Source: an uncultured Collinsella sp.
Lineage (GTDB): Bacteria; Actinomycetota; Coriobacteriia; Coriobacteriales; Coriobacteriaceae
Direction of reading: 5' to 3'
DNA length: 7,249 nucleotides
Assembly: GCA_900547835.1 (NCBI GenBank)
Contig: URIJ01000106.1
Location: 1 to 7,249 of the forward strand
In this document: positions 1 to 6,076 of the stretch, piece after piece
Numbering within the stretch: position 1 is the first letter of the stretch
How the letters are laid out: every line of letters begins with the position of its first letter
The notes under the pieces: generated by a model
Databases searched by the model: none
Told to the model about the DNA's origin: nothing
What the model saw: the letters and a program-made list of their open reading frames with translations, nothing else
Position numbers and translations under genes: made by a program

Positions 1-1
1 G

Positions 2-292
2 ACGGACGATACGCAAGACAGTTCTACCTCTGCCAATTCGTCCTCGAACACCCAAAACCAATCGCAGGGCACCGATTCCTCTACGGCCAACAGCAGCACG
101 CCGTCCGGCACGACCGACTCAAGCCAAACGACTGGCGGTTCGCAGCCGAGCACGGGCGACCAGACGAGCGACACCACGTCGGGAACGGGCTCAGCAGACA
201 GCAGCAACACCAGCAACTCGAACAGCTCGAGTGGAACCGCGTCCGGCACGGCATCTGACAGCTCGAGCCAAGGCACGGCATCGGGCAACTAA
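2..292 (+). CDS. C-terminal low-complexity tail of an unidentified protein (5' partial)
   Basis: The frame beginning at base 2 stays open to a TAA at 290-292 and gives 96 residues made almost only of Ser, Thr, Gly, Asn, Gln, Asp and Ala, with short recurring units such as GTASG and SSS. There is no hydrophobic segment, no LPXTG sorting signal and no folded domain in the visible part. Tails of this kind are common at the C-termini of extracytoplasmic proteins of high-GC Gram-positives, including penicillin-binding proteins and other wall-associated proteins, so an extracellular location is plausible, but the function cannot be read from the tail. The GC-rich codons match the next plus-strand gene, and a hairpin terminator follows 35 bases after the stop. 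The reading frame is fairly certain because it ends exactly where the biased composition ends. The gene's identity is unknown. Confidence 0.75.
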   Translation, partial: TDDTQDSSTSANSSSNTQNQSQGTDSSTANSSTPSGTTDSSQTTGGSQPSTGDQTSDTTSGTGSADSSNTSNSNSSSGTASGTASDSSSQGTASGN

Positions 293-326
293 GCACGTTT
301 GCCCCTCATAGATAATCGACCTGTAT

Positions 327-360
327 AACGGGCGCGAACCGGCAACGGTCGCGCCCGTTT
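327..360 (+). terminator. Rho-independent terminator after the tail-encoding gene
   Basis: A perfect 11-bp stem, AACGGGCGCGA at 327-337 paired with TCGCGCCCGTT at 349-359, encloses a loop that can add a further CCG/CGG pairing around GCAA. It is followed by a short T run (TTT, then GCCTT). It lies 35 bases after the stop at 292 and before the next promoter, as expected for an intrinsic terminator. Confidence 0.8.
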
Positions 361-393
361 GCCTTGGGCGCCGAGGTAGCAAGCCCCGCGCGA

Positions 394-402
394 TGGTAAG
401 AT
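394..402 (+). promoter_or_regulatory. Possible extended -10 promoter for the 431 gene
   Basis: TGGTAAGAT fits the extended -10 pattern TGnTAnnnT, with TAAGAT at 397-402. No good -35 hexamer is visible 16-18 bases upstream, which extended -10 promoters can tolerate. Transcription would start near 409, just upstream of the ribosome site at 417-423. That would exclude the in-frame ATG at 401 and favour the start at 431. This is a sequence match only. Confidence 0.35.
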
Positions 403-430
403 GCTTTGGTGTGTAAAGAGGAGATTTGCC

Positions 431-1738
431 ATGAGCAAGACAATAGTTAAGCCCACGCTATCGCTGGGCAACCACATCTATCTGTATCGTCTGCTGCGTG
501 ATGCGATTGGGTGCGGCAAGCAAACGTTTATGACGCAGGTCGAGGAGGCGCTCGCTGCTGGTGACATGGCCGCTTATGACCTGGGCTTCGAGTCCACGCG
601 CGAGCTGCTCGAGGAGCTCGACGACTGCATTAAGCTGACCGTCTTTAAGGGCGGTCGCCTGTATGCCACCGTCATCGCCAACGAGGCTTGGGATGCCGCC
701 CTTGCCAAGGGCGAGGACAAGCCCAAGGCAGCCAAGGGAGCCAAGCAGTCCTACAAAAAGAAAAAGCGCGGCGAGAAGGACCTCAAGGCCGTGCGCCCCA
801 AGCACGTTAAGCGCGCCGAGCCCGAGCCCGTGGCCGAAGTCGCTCCGGAGCCCGAGCCCGAGACAGAGATCGAAGTCGCTATTGAGGTAACGGCAGAAGC
901 CGAAACCGAAATCGCCGCCACGACCGATCCCAAAGTCATATCCGAGCAGGAAGCCACTACGGAGCTCAACGAGGCTCCCAAGTCGACACCCGAAGAAGCC
1001 GCTAGCCAACCTGAGGCGCTTGCGCTCCAAAACAGCGATGTCTTTGGCGACGAGGCCGAGGACGATCAGCCCGAAGAGCCCGCAGAACAGGACGCTACCG
1101 AGGCGGCATCGGAGCCCGAGGAACCGCAGCCTGCCATCTCACTCACGGTCGTCTATGACCCCGAGAACGCCAACGCCGGCATCACCACCATGGCATCCAC
1201 GCCCATCGAGGCAAAGTCGAGCGTCGAGAACGAGAACGCGACGCAGATTGAGGTTGAAACCGCAGCTGCAGACGCGCCCGTCACCGTGAAGCCCGCAGAT
1301 TCCGCGACCAAGCCGGAAGCGACGCCGGAGCCCATACCCGTCATCGAATCCGTGCCCGCCTCTACTTGCGACCAAATTCCCGTTCCTGCACCGGCTCAGG
1401 CCCCCGCTGCAGCACCGGCCCCCGCACCCGTAGCGCCCGCCATCCCCGAGGACTTCCCCGTCGATTTCGCAACCGAGGTCTTCTGCCCCGGCCCATTGCT
1501 ACACCAGCTGTCAACCTATCTCCCCTACGGCGCCGACACCCTCGGCATTGTCGGCGAGTACTACTGGATCGCCCGCGAGCGCGGTACCATCGAGGCCGCG
1601 CGAAACCGCGCAAGCTTCCCCCTGCGCTACACGCAGGCCGGCGAGCGCCGCGAGGTTACCGTGCGCATCCGCCGCAACACCACCGGCGGTCTCGGAGCCG
1701 CCTGGGCCATCGACAAGGTCGAAGCCCCGGTCGAGTAA
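431..1738 (+). CDS. Three-part protein with an OST-HTH/LOTUS-like N-terminus and a long acidic linker
   Basis: This 435-residue protein is not a family I recognise by name. Residues 14-82 resemble an OST-HTH/LOTUS winged helix, a domain known to bind RNA: a helical start (YLYRLLRDAIG), a second helix (TFMTQVEEAL), then the pattern YDLGFESTRELLEELDD followed by a beta hairpin (IKLTVFKGGRLYATV). Residues 97-128 are Lys/Arg-rich and could contact nucleic acid. Residues 129-340 are a disordered Glu/Pro/Ala linker ending in PAPA-type repeats. Residues 341-435 form a separate domain with aromatic and basic residues (LPYGAD, GEYYWIARERG, FPLRY, VTVRIRR). No signal peptide or membrane segment is seen, so it is probably cytoplasmic. 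ATG 431 is chosen because AGGAG at 419-423 lies seven bases upstream; ATG 401 lacks such a site and would add ten residues. The coding frame is firm. The OST-HTH assignment is from pattern only. Confidence 0.88.
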   Translation: MSKTIVKPTLSLGNHIYLYRLLRDAIGCGKQTFMTQVEEALAAGDMAAYDLGFESTRELLEELDDCIKLTVFKGGRLYATVIANEAWDAALAKGEDKPKAAKGAKQSYKKKKRGEKDLKAVRPKHVKRAEPEPVAEVAPEPEPETEIEVAIEVTAEAETEIAATTDPKVISEQEATTELNEAPKSTPEEAASQPEALALQNSDVFGDEAEDDQPEEPAEQDATEAASEPEEPQPAISLTVVYDPENANAGITTMASTPIEAKSSVENENATQIEVETAAADAPVTVKPADSATKPEATPEPIPVIESVPASTCDQIPVPAPAQAPAAAPAPAPVAPAIPEDFPVDFATEVFCPGPLLHQLSTYLPYGADTLGIVGEYYWIARERGTIEAARNRASFPLRYTQAGERREVTVRIRRNTTGGLGAAWAIDKVEAPVE

Positions 1739-1739
1739 A

Positions 1740-1779
1740 AAACGGCCTCGGATAGCCAATTGACCATCCGAGGCCGTTT
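1740..1779. terminator. Bidirectional terminator between convergent genes
   Basis: A perfect 14-bp stem, AAACGGCCTCGGAT at 1740-1753 paired with ATCCGAGGCCGTTT at 1766-1779, encloses a 12-base loop. It begins two bases after the plus-strand stop (1738) and lies 14 bases beyond the minus-strand stop (1793). Read on the minus strand the stem runs into TTTTTT. Read on the plus strand the run is only TTT followed by G. It should serve both units, with the better U tract for the minus-strand lipoprotein unit. Confidence 0.9.
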
Positions 1780-1792
1780 GAATTCAGGCCTT

Positions 1793-2185
1793 TTAGTTGT
1801 CATCGGTGCATATAGACACCAGAGAAGCAAGCTCATCCTCAAGTTGCGGAGCAAAGTATCTAAAAGAAACCTGCGCTCCAGTCGGTATCGACTCAATCAT
1901 ATTCGCAGCATTATCTGAAACTCGGTACGATGCAGTTTCACCTGTCTTCAAATCCTCTATTGAGCAGACAGCGTCTTCAGCATCAATCGACCTAAGCACG
2001 CCTTTTCCTTGTAACATCACATCGGCATGCCCGCCAGCTATTTCTAATGAACCTGAGTCTGTCGCAGTCACTTCTCCGGAACCTCCGCGCGATATCTCTT
2101 CCTTTGTTGAACAGCCCACCAATGAAGCCATCAGCACCAAAGACAGAGCTAGACGAATCGCCCTACTTCGAAAAAGTCGTTCCAT
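1793..2185 (-). CDS. Small lipoprotein overlapping the peptidase gene
   Basis: The product is about 130 residues if translation starts at the ATG whose A is base 2185. A basic N-terminus (RLFRSRAIR) and a hydrophobic segment (LALSLVLMASLVG) end in the lipobox LVGC, so Cys25 would be lipidated and the protein anchored on the outer face of the membrane. After a Ser/Gly-rich spacer, residues 60-127 look like a small beta-rich domain (GKGVLRSIDAEDAVCSIED, then SYRV, then IPTGAQVSFRYF), possibly OB-like, with two further cysteines (74 and 126). I recognise no family. Upstream in-frame ATGs at 2197 and 2212 would lengthen only the cytoplasmic end. None of the three has a strong ribosome site, and the gene overlaps the end of the peptidase gene by 23 bases or more, so translational coupling is likely. 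It may assist, anchor or restrain the peptidase, but that rests on position only. Confidence 0.82.
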   Translation of the reverse strand: MERLFRSRAIRLALSLVLMASLVGCSTKEEISRGGSGEVTATDSGSLEIAGGHADVMLQGKGVLRSIDAEDAVCSIEDLKTGETASYRVSDNAANMIESIPTGAQVSFRYFAPQLEDELASLVSICTDDN

Positions 2186-3290
2186 AAGTCCACGCATAAT
2201 AGCTCTGATCATACTTCAGGAAGGATAAAGATGAATTCCAGCCGTCCGCTATGCCAATCATCTGCCTTGTCTCTCCAGTTTTCTTACCAGTAAGTGTGGC
2301 GTAAGCCTCCGCTGTTACAGAATGGGCTGATCCGTTGTACAAACTCGCATGTAAAACATTCGGTCTATTAGAGTTAATCTCATTTTGAATGCTCGCGATA
2401 GCCGGAGAGGAGACAGTGCGGGCGATAAGAGTACTTCCTCTGCTTGCGCAGTAATTTGTAAACCCCGTTGCACAGGTTGATATCGGCGTTCCACCCAAAA
2501 CAACGCCGGGAACAGTCTGTTCTTCATCGGAAAGAGCATGGGTATTGGTGTAATTCCATATCTGCATATATTGCGAAGGGTCGCTATATAAATTGGCAAT
2601 GCCATACAGTTCCGCAACGTTCGAAAAAGCTGTCACCATACAAGCATAGTGGGCGGTAAGCCTCTTAATCTCGCTTTCATCATATGACATAAACTGAGAA
2701 ATGGAACGAAATCCAGATACTGTGTAATCCTGCATTTGAGTTGCGTAAATTACAACATCGTTCCAGCTTGAAGGTTTATTCGATAAAACGACAGGCCGTC
2801 CTTCTATGGAAACAGCCGGGATTGTTCTTCCGCAATTTGTTGTTATTGAACCGTCCAAAGATTGCACGCCGAATTCGAATGGATTGATCATTACGACTGG
2901 GTTATTGAAAGAATAAGACTCGACACCAAGATCTCCTCCCCGATCCATAGGGCTGACTAAGCCGTCTCCAAAACGATATCCCGTAAGTATTTCATCATCT
3001 GAAGCATCTAAAACCAAATAGCCCGCGGCTCTATTGGATGTCACAACCGGAACAATGTAACCAAGCGGGGACCCATCAACATCTACAAAAGGAATAGGGT
3101 CAGAAGGCGTATACGAATAGCCGAGGAGTCCCTTTATATATTTATCGGCAAGCTCTTGCGCAATTTCAGAAGTAAATTGTATCTGCTCACCATCAATATT
3201 GCCCGTCGAAGCAAAAACCTCTTTCGGACGTGCGGCTAAGGCGACAATTGAAGACGCGACAAGTTGCAGAAAACGACGACGCGAAAGCAT
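2163..3290 (-). CDS. Exported papain-like cysteine peptidase (C10/C39-like)
   Basis: This is a 375-residue secreted protein. The N-terminus SRRRFLQ followed by LVASSIVALAA matches a twin-arginine signal, with a likely cut after VFA near residue 27; Sec export is the alternative. Residues 35-110 resemble the propeptide of streptopain-type (C10) peptidases, especially AAGYLVLDASDDEILTGY. The catalytic region shows Cys217 in HYACMVTAFSNVAELYG, which fits the nucleophile helix of papain-like C10/C39 families. His323 in SAHSVTAEAY and Asp349 in IADGW fit the remaining triad residues in order and spacing. Cys153, Cys273 and Cys281 are extra and could form disulfides. The family assignment comes from motif shape, and the exact peptidase family is uncertain. 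The start at 3290 follows a purine-rich site (AGAAAGAAG). Low GC sets the gene apart from its flanks. It shares a transcript, and an overlap, with the downstream lipoprotein gene. Confidence 0.85.
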   Translation of the reverse strand: MLSRRRFLQLVASSIVALAARPKEVFASTGNIDGEQIQFTSEIAQELADKYIKGLLGYSYTPSDPIPFVDVDGSPLGYIVPVVTSNRAAGYLVLDASDDEILTGYRFGDGLVSPMDRGGDLGVESYSFNNPVVMINPFEFGVQSLDGSITTNCGRTIPAVSIEGRPVVLSNKPSSWNDVVIYATQMQDYTVSGFRSISQFMSYDESEIKRLTAHYACMVTAFSNVAELYGIANLYSDPSQYMQIWNYTNTHALSDEEQTVPGVVLGGTPISTCATGFTNYCASRGSTLIARTVSSPAIASIQNEINSNRPNVLHASLYNGSAHSVTAEAYATLTGKKTGETRQMIGIADGWNSSLSFLKYDQSYYAWTYGTTFSK

Positions 3291-3346
3291 ATGTTCTTCT
3301 TTCTAGAGAAGCGACTTATAAGGTACTCCTATTCTATAATCTTTTT

Positions 3347-3358
3347 TGTAACGTTACA
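3347..3358. promoter_or_regulatory. Perfect 12-bp palindrome upstream of the peptidase gene
   Basis: TGTAACGTTACA is perfectly self-complementary and lies 57-68 bases upstream of the peptidase ATG. An AT-rich stretch at 3331-3340 lies between it and the gene and reads TATAGAAT on the minus strand, a possible -10. The palindrome would then overlap or neighbour the -35 region, as an operator would. No -35 consensus is evident. The rest of the 3291-3532 gap is AT-rich and shows no other feature I can support. Confidence 0.4.
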
Positions 3359-3532
3359 GCACTGGTTATATTTCAATTCGATTTGCTTATGTCCTTGCAA
3401 CCCAATGCGTCTTTACGTTTTAAACGGAATTAGAAAATCACTCATAGCAAAAACGGGCTTTAATCCCAAAGAGATGACTTTGATTATGAATCAAACCAGC
3501 AGCCAGGGCATAGCTGCAGTGCAATTGCTACA

Positions 3533-3562
3533 AGAAAGGCCGCCCTTGGTGGCGGCCTTTCT
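3533..3562 (-). terminator. Rho-independent terminator of ettA
   Basis: A perfect 12-bp stem, AGAAAGGCCGCC at 3533-3544 paired with GGCGGCCTTTCT at 3551-3562, has a six-base loop. It starts nine bases beyond the ettA stop on the minus strand. The T-rich part of the stem and the following TTGT supply the U tract. It also isolates the peptidase unit from ettA readthrough. Confidence 0.88.
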
Positions 3563-3570
3563 ACTTGCTA

Positions 3571-5250
3571 CTAGTCGCGCGTCAGCTTGCGGTGAATACG
3601 ATGCGGCTGGGCTGCGTCCTCGCCCAGGCGCTCGATGCGGTTGGCCTGATAGGCCTCGAAGTTGCCCTCGAACCAATACCAGTTGCCCGGATTCTCGTCG
3701 GTGCCCTCCCACGCCAGAATGTGCGTGGCGACGCGGTCCAGGAACATACGGTCGTGGCTAATGACCACCGAGCAGCCCGGGAACTCGAGCAGCGCCGCTT
3801 CGAGCGAGGACAGCGTCTCGACGTCGAGGTCGTTCGTAGGCTCGTCGAGGAGCAGCAGGTTGCCGCCCTGCTTGAGCGTGAGCGCCAGGTTCAGACGGTT
3901 GCGCTCGCCACCGGAAAGTACGCCAGCGCGCTTCTGCTGGTCCTGGCCCTTAAAGCCAAAGCTCGCCACATAAGCGCGGCTCGGAACCTCGGTCTCGCCG
4001 ACCATCATGTGGTCCAGGCCGTCCGAGACGACCTCCCATAGGTTCTTATCGGGGTCGATGCCGGAACGGTTCTGGTCAACGTAAGAAATCTTGACGGTCT
4101 CGCCCACCTCGAGCTCGCCCGAAGTCAGCGGCTCCAGACCCACAATCGTCTTGAACAGCGTGGTCTTACCGACACCGTTGGGGCCGATTACGCCCACGAT
4201 GCCGTTGCGCGGCAGGGTGAACGAAAGGTCATCGATGAGCACGCGACCGTCGAACTCCTTGTGCAGGTGATGGGCCTCGAGCACCTTGTTGCCCAAACGC
4301 GGGCCCACAGGAATGCGGATGTCGGTCCAGTCGAGCTTCTGGCTTGCGCGGGCCTCGGCCTCCATCTCCTCGTAGCGTGCCAGACGGGCCTTGTTCTTTG
4401 CCTGGCGAGCCTTGGGCGAGCTGCGTACCCACTCGAGCTCGGCCTCCATGCGCTTGGCGAGCTTGGCGTCGCGGTTGCCCTGGGCCTCGATGCGGGCGGC
4501 TTTGGTCTCCAGGTACGTGGAGTAGTTGCCCTTGTAGGGATAAAGGTGGCCGCGGTCGACTTCGCAGATCCACTCGGCAACGTTATCCAGGAAGTAGCGA
4601 TCGTGCGTGACGGCAAGCACCGCGCCCTGGTAGTTGTGCAGGAAGTGCTCGAGCCACAGGATCGACTCGGCGTCCAGGTGGTTCGTGGGCTCGTCGAGCA
4701 GCAGCAGGTCGGGAGCCTCGAGCAGCAGCTTGCACAGGGCCACGCGGCGGCGCTCGCCGCCGGAAAGCACGTTGACCGGCATGTCGGAATCGGGCAGCTG
4801 CAGGGCGTCCATGGCCTGGCCGAGCTTGGAATCGATATCCCAGCCGTCGGCGGCGTCGATCTCGTCCTGGAGCTTGCCCATCTCGGCCATAAGGGCGTCC
4901 ATGTCGCAATCCGGGTCGCACATCTCCTCGCCGATCTTATTGAAGCGATCGACCTTGGCGATCATGTCGCCAAATGCCATGCGCACGTTCTCGATGACGG
5001 TCTTGTCGTCGTCGAGCGGCGGCTCCTGCTGCAGGATGCCCACGGTGTAGCCGGGGGTGAGCCTGGCATCACCGTTGGAGACCTCCTCGATGCCGGCCAT
5101 GATCTTGAGCAGGGTCGACTTGCCCATGCCGTTGGGGCCCACGACGCCGATCTTGGCACCGGGGTAGAAGCTCAGGGTCACGTCGTCAAGGATCACCTTG
5201 TCGCCATGGGCCTTGCGAGCCTGATACATCTGGTAGATAAACTCTGCCAT
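3571..5250 (-). CDS. ettA: Energy-dependent translational throttle protein EttA (ABC-F)
   Basis: The 559-residue product is a soluble ABC-F ATPase with two nucleotide-binding domains and no membrane segment. Domain 1 has Walker A GPNGMGKST (38-46), signature LSGGE (162-166), Walker B LLLLDEPTNHLD (182-193) and switch His216. Residues about 101-140 form the arm insertion that marks EttA among ABC-F proteins. The inter-domain linker (about 243-308) carries EWVRSSPKARQAKNKARLAR, the conserved EttA P-site-tRNA-interacting region. Domain 2 has GPNGVGKTT (356-364), LSGGE (445-449), LLLLDEPTNDLD (465-476) and His499. In E. coli EttA binds the ribosomal E site and gates entry into elongation according to the ADP/ATP ratio. 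Length matches the usual 555 or so. The ATG at 5250 is chosen because MAEFIYQMY matches the family start and GGAG lies five bases upstream; an open frame continuing to 5397 is unlike the family. All catalytic residues are present. Confidence 0.97.
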   Translation of the reverse strand: MAEFIYQMYQARKAHGDKVILDDVTLSFYPGAKIGVVGPNGMGKSTLLKIMAGIEEVSNGDARLTPGYTVGILQQEPPLDDDKTVIENVRMAFGDMIAKVDRFNKIGEEMCDPDCDMDALMAEMGKLQDEIDAADGWDIDSKLGQAMDALQLPDSDMPVNVLSGGERRRVALCKLLLEAPDLLLLDEPTNHLDAESILWLEHFLHNYQGAVLAVTHDRYFLDNVAEWICEVDRGHLYPYKGNYSTYLETKAARIEAQGNRDAKLAKRMEAELEWVRSSPKARQAKNKARLARYEEMEAEARASQKLDWTDIRIPVGPRLGNKVLEAHHLHKEFDGRVLIDDLSFTLPRNGIVGVIGPNGVGKTTLFKTIVGLEPLTSGELEVGETVKISYVDQNRSGIDPDKNLWEVVSDGLDHMMVGETEVPSRAYVASFGFKGQDQQKRAGVLSGGERNRLNLALTLKQGGNLLLLDEPTNDLDVETLSSLEAALLEFPGCSVVISHDRMFLDRVATHILAWEGTDENPGNWYWFEGNFEAYQANRIERLGEDAAQPHRIHRKLTRD

Positions 5251-5309
5251 GATCACTCCGTTTTCATGCGGAGGGGTCGGCTGCCGCCGCTCCCCTATTT
5301 GCGGATTTT

Positions 5310-5338
5310 GGTCATACGCAGGGTATTGTCGCATGACC
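5310..5338 (-). promoter_or_regulatory. Inverted repeat in the ettA leader
   Basis: GGTCATACG at 5310-5318 and CGCATGACC at 5330-5338 are inverted repeats with one mismatch and an 11-base spacer. In minus-strand RNA the mismatch becomes a G-U pair, giving a continuous 9-bp stem about 60-88 bases upstream of the ettA ATG. It could be a leader RNA hairpin or a protein-binding site. No T tract follows, so it is not an obvious terminator. Confidence 0.4.
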
Positions 5339-5444
5339 CCGCGCACGCGACACGGCACCGCCCCGCCATCTACCGAAAGACCACGTCCCCGCCGCATACA
5401 CCCATCGCCCCATTCGTGGCCAAATTATGGATTCAGTATATCTC

Positions 5445-5486
5445 ATACTGTTAGATATTCATCCTGAGCATAATACCTAACAGTAT
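5445..5486. promoter_or_regulatory. Probable MarR operator: 15-bp inverted repeat
   Basis: ATACTGTTAGATATT at 5445-5459 and AATACCTAACAGTAT at 5472-5486 are reverse complements except at one base. Their centres are 27 bases apart. Each arm is also partly palindromic around a TGTTAG/CTAACA core. They lie 24-65 bases upstream of the marR start. A possible -10 (CATAAT, 5469-5474) falls between and into the second arm, so protein bound here would block the marR promoter. MarR-family regulators usually bind such repeats next to their own gene, so autoregulation is the likely role. Confidence 0.7.
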
Positions 5487-5509
5487 TAGCTAGTCAGAAA
5501 GGAGGACCG

Positions 5510-5977
5510 ATGGCAGCAACAACAGAAGCCCAGATCGAGTCGAGCGTCGAATCAACCCATGACGCCGCGAGCCTCCCTGCCGCGATCATAACCCGTGCAT
5601 TCGGCACCATCAGCAACGTTGGTGGAACGGAGGCACTCAACGCCTCGCGCGGCGAGATGGGCGTACTCGGCTACCTCGCCTCGCACGACAATGTAACGAC
5701 CCCTTCAAAGCTCATCGATGCCCTGGGCGTCTCGAGCGCACGCGTCGCCAACGCGCTCAAAACGCTCGAGCGCAAGGGATATATCGTGCGCGAAACCAAT
5801 CCCAACGATGGCCGCGGCGTGATTGTGCGCCTCACGCCCGAGGGCAGGGCATACGGCGACGACAACTTCGAAGCGGCCGTGGCGCACCTTGGCAAGTTGC
5901 TCTCGCCCCTAAGCGACGCCGAGCAGATTGAACTCGCACGGCTCGTCGAAAAAATGGCGCGTCCGCTCGTCCGATAA
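5510..5977 (+). CDS. MarR-family transcriptional regulator
   Basis: The 155-residue protein has the MarR layout: an N-terminal helix (about 20-38), a helix carrying SRGEMGVLGYLASHD (46-60), a winged helix-turn-helix (TTPSKLIDALGVSSARVANALKTLERKG in two turns, 63-90), a wing with NPNDGRGVIVRLTPEG (97-112) and a C-terminal dimerisation helix (about 135-150). Asp100 and Arg102 fit the wing motif DxR typical of the family. It should bind DNA as a dimer and lose binding on contact with a ligand, which cannot be predicted. Start choice is firm: AAAGGAGG at 5498-5505 lies four bases before the ATG. An inverted repeat overlaps its promoter region, and an ABC exporter gene follows after 127 bases and a terminator. 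The arrangement parallels known MarR/ABC efflux modules such as satR-satAB of Streptococcus suis. Confidence 0.95.
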   Translation: MAATTEAQIESSVESTHDAASLPAAIITRAFGTISNVGGTEALNASRGEMGVLGYLASHDNVTTPSKLIDALGVSSARVANALKTLERKGYIVRETNPNDGRGVIVRLTPEGRAYGDDNFEAAVAHLGKLLSPLSDAEQIELARLVEKMARPLVR

Positions 5978-6038
5978 AACAACCGGCGCCAGGTCTTCGC
6001 CACCTCGCTGGCGGCAACCCAGACCATGGCACCGATTT

Positions 6039-6065
6039 AAACCCGCCCGCCTAACGGCGGGTTTT
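6039..6065 (+). terminator. Intrinsic terminator between marR and the ABC gene
   Basis: A 9-bp stem, AAACCCGCC at 6039-6047 paired with GGCGGGTTT at 6056-6064, has an 8-base loop and ends in TTTT. It lies 61 bases past the marR stop and 40 bases before the exporter ATG. A weaker upstream pairing, CGCCAG (5987-5992) with CTGGCG (6008-6013), precedes it. It should end or reduce marR transcription before the exporter gene. Confidence 0.8.
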
Positions 6066-6076
6066 ATCCAGCTATT

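Larger units (their letters stand above)
1780..3532. other. Low-GC island carrying the peptidase and lipoprotein genes
   Basis: Hand counts of sample lines show the contrast. Bases 1801-1860 have 29/60 G+C and 2701-2760 have 23/60, against 35/60 at 4021-4080 and 43/60 at 4741-4800 in ettA. The AT-rich stretch lies between the terminator hairpins at 1740-1779 and 3533-3562 and holds exactly two minus-strand genes plus their upstream region. Codons such as ATA, TTA and AAA are more frequent here than in the flanks. I found no transposase, no tRNA end and no convincing flanking direct repeat. Acquisition by transfer is therefore inferred from composition alone. Confidence 0.55.

Noticed and set aside
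401..430. Earlier start ATG at 401 for the OST-HTH-like protein
   Set aside because: No ribosome site precedes it, it overlaps a likely -10 element, and AGGAG is ideally placed for the ATG at 431.
458..1030. Minus-strand open frame of 190 residues opposite the OST-HTH-like gene
   Set aside because: It is the Leu/Gly-rich mirror of the Glu/Pro/Ala linker coding sequence, with no domain or ribosome site.
830..1450. Tandem DNA repeats in the Glu/Pro/Ala linker
   Set aside because: The CCCGAGCCCGAG-like runs are short and irregular, reflecting biased amino acid content rather than an ordered repeat array.
3335..3340. Plus-strand TATAAT as a promoter
   Set aside because: It is a perfect -10 hexamer, but there is no -35 at the right distance and no plausible plus-strand gene downstream before the ettA terminator.
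1780..3532. Insertion sequence or integrative element bounded by repeats
   Set aside because: No transposase, integrase or terminal inverted repeats were found. The only shared edge motif is a short GGCCTTT, which belongs to or adjoins the terminators and is too short to mean anything.
3264..3761. Plus-strand open frame across the peptidase start and the end of ettA
   Set aside because: It runs antisense to the peptidase start and the ettA C-terminus, spans a terminator hairpin and changes abruptly in composition midway.
5251..5397. N-terminal extension of ettA by 49 residues
   Set aside because: The extension has no resemblance to the EttA family start, which begins at MAEFIYQMY, and a good ribosome site precedes the ATG at 5250.
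4261..5454. Open frame of 397 residues on the plus strand opposite ettA
   Set aside because: It is antisense to a gene with intact ABC-F motifs throughout, its composition (Val, Leu, Gly, His-rich) is what GC-rich antisense frames give, and it shows no recognisable domain or ribosome site.
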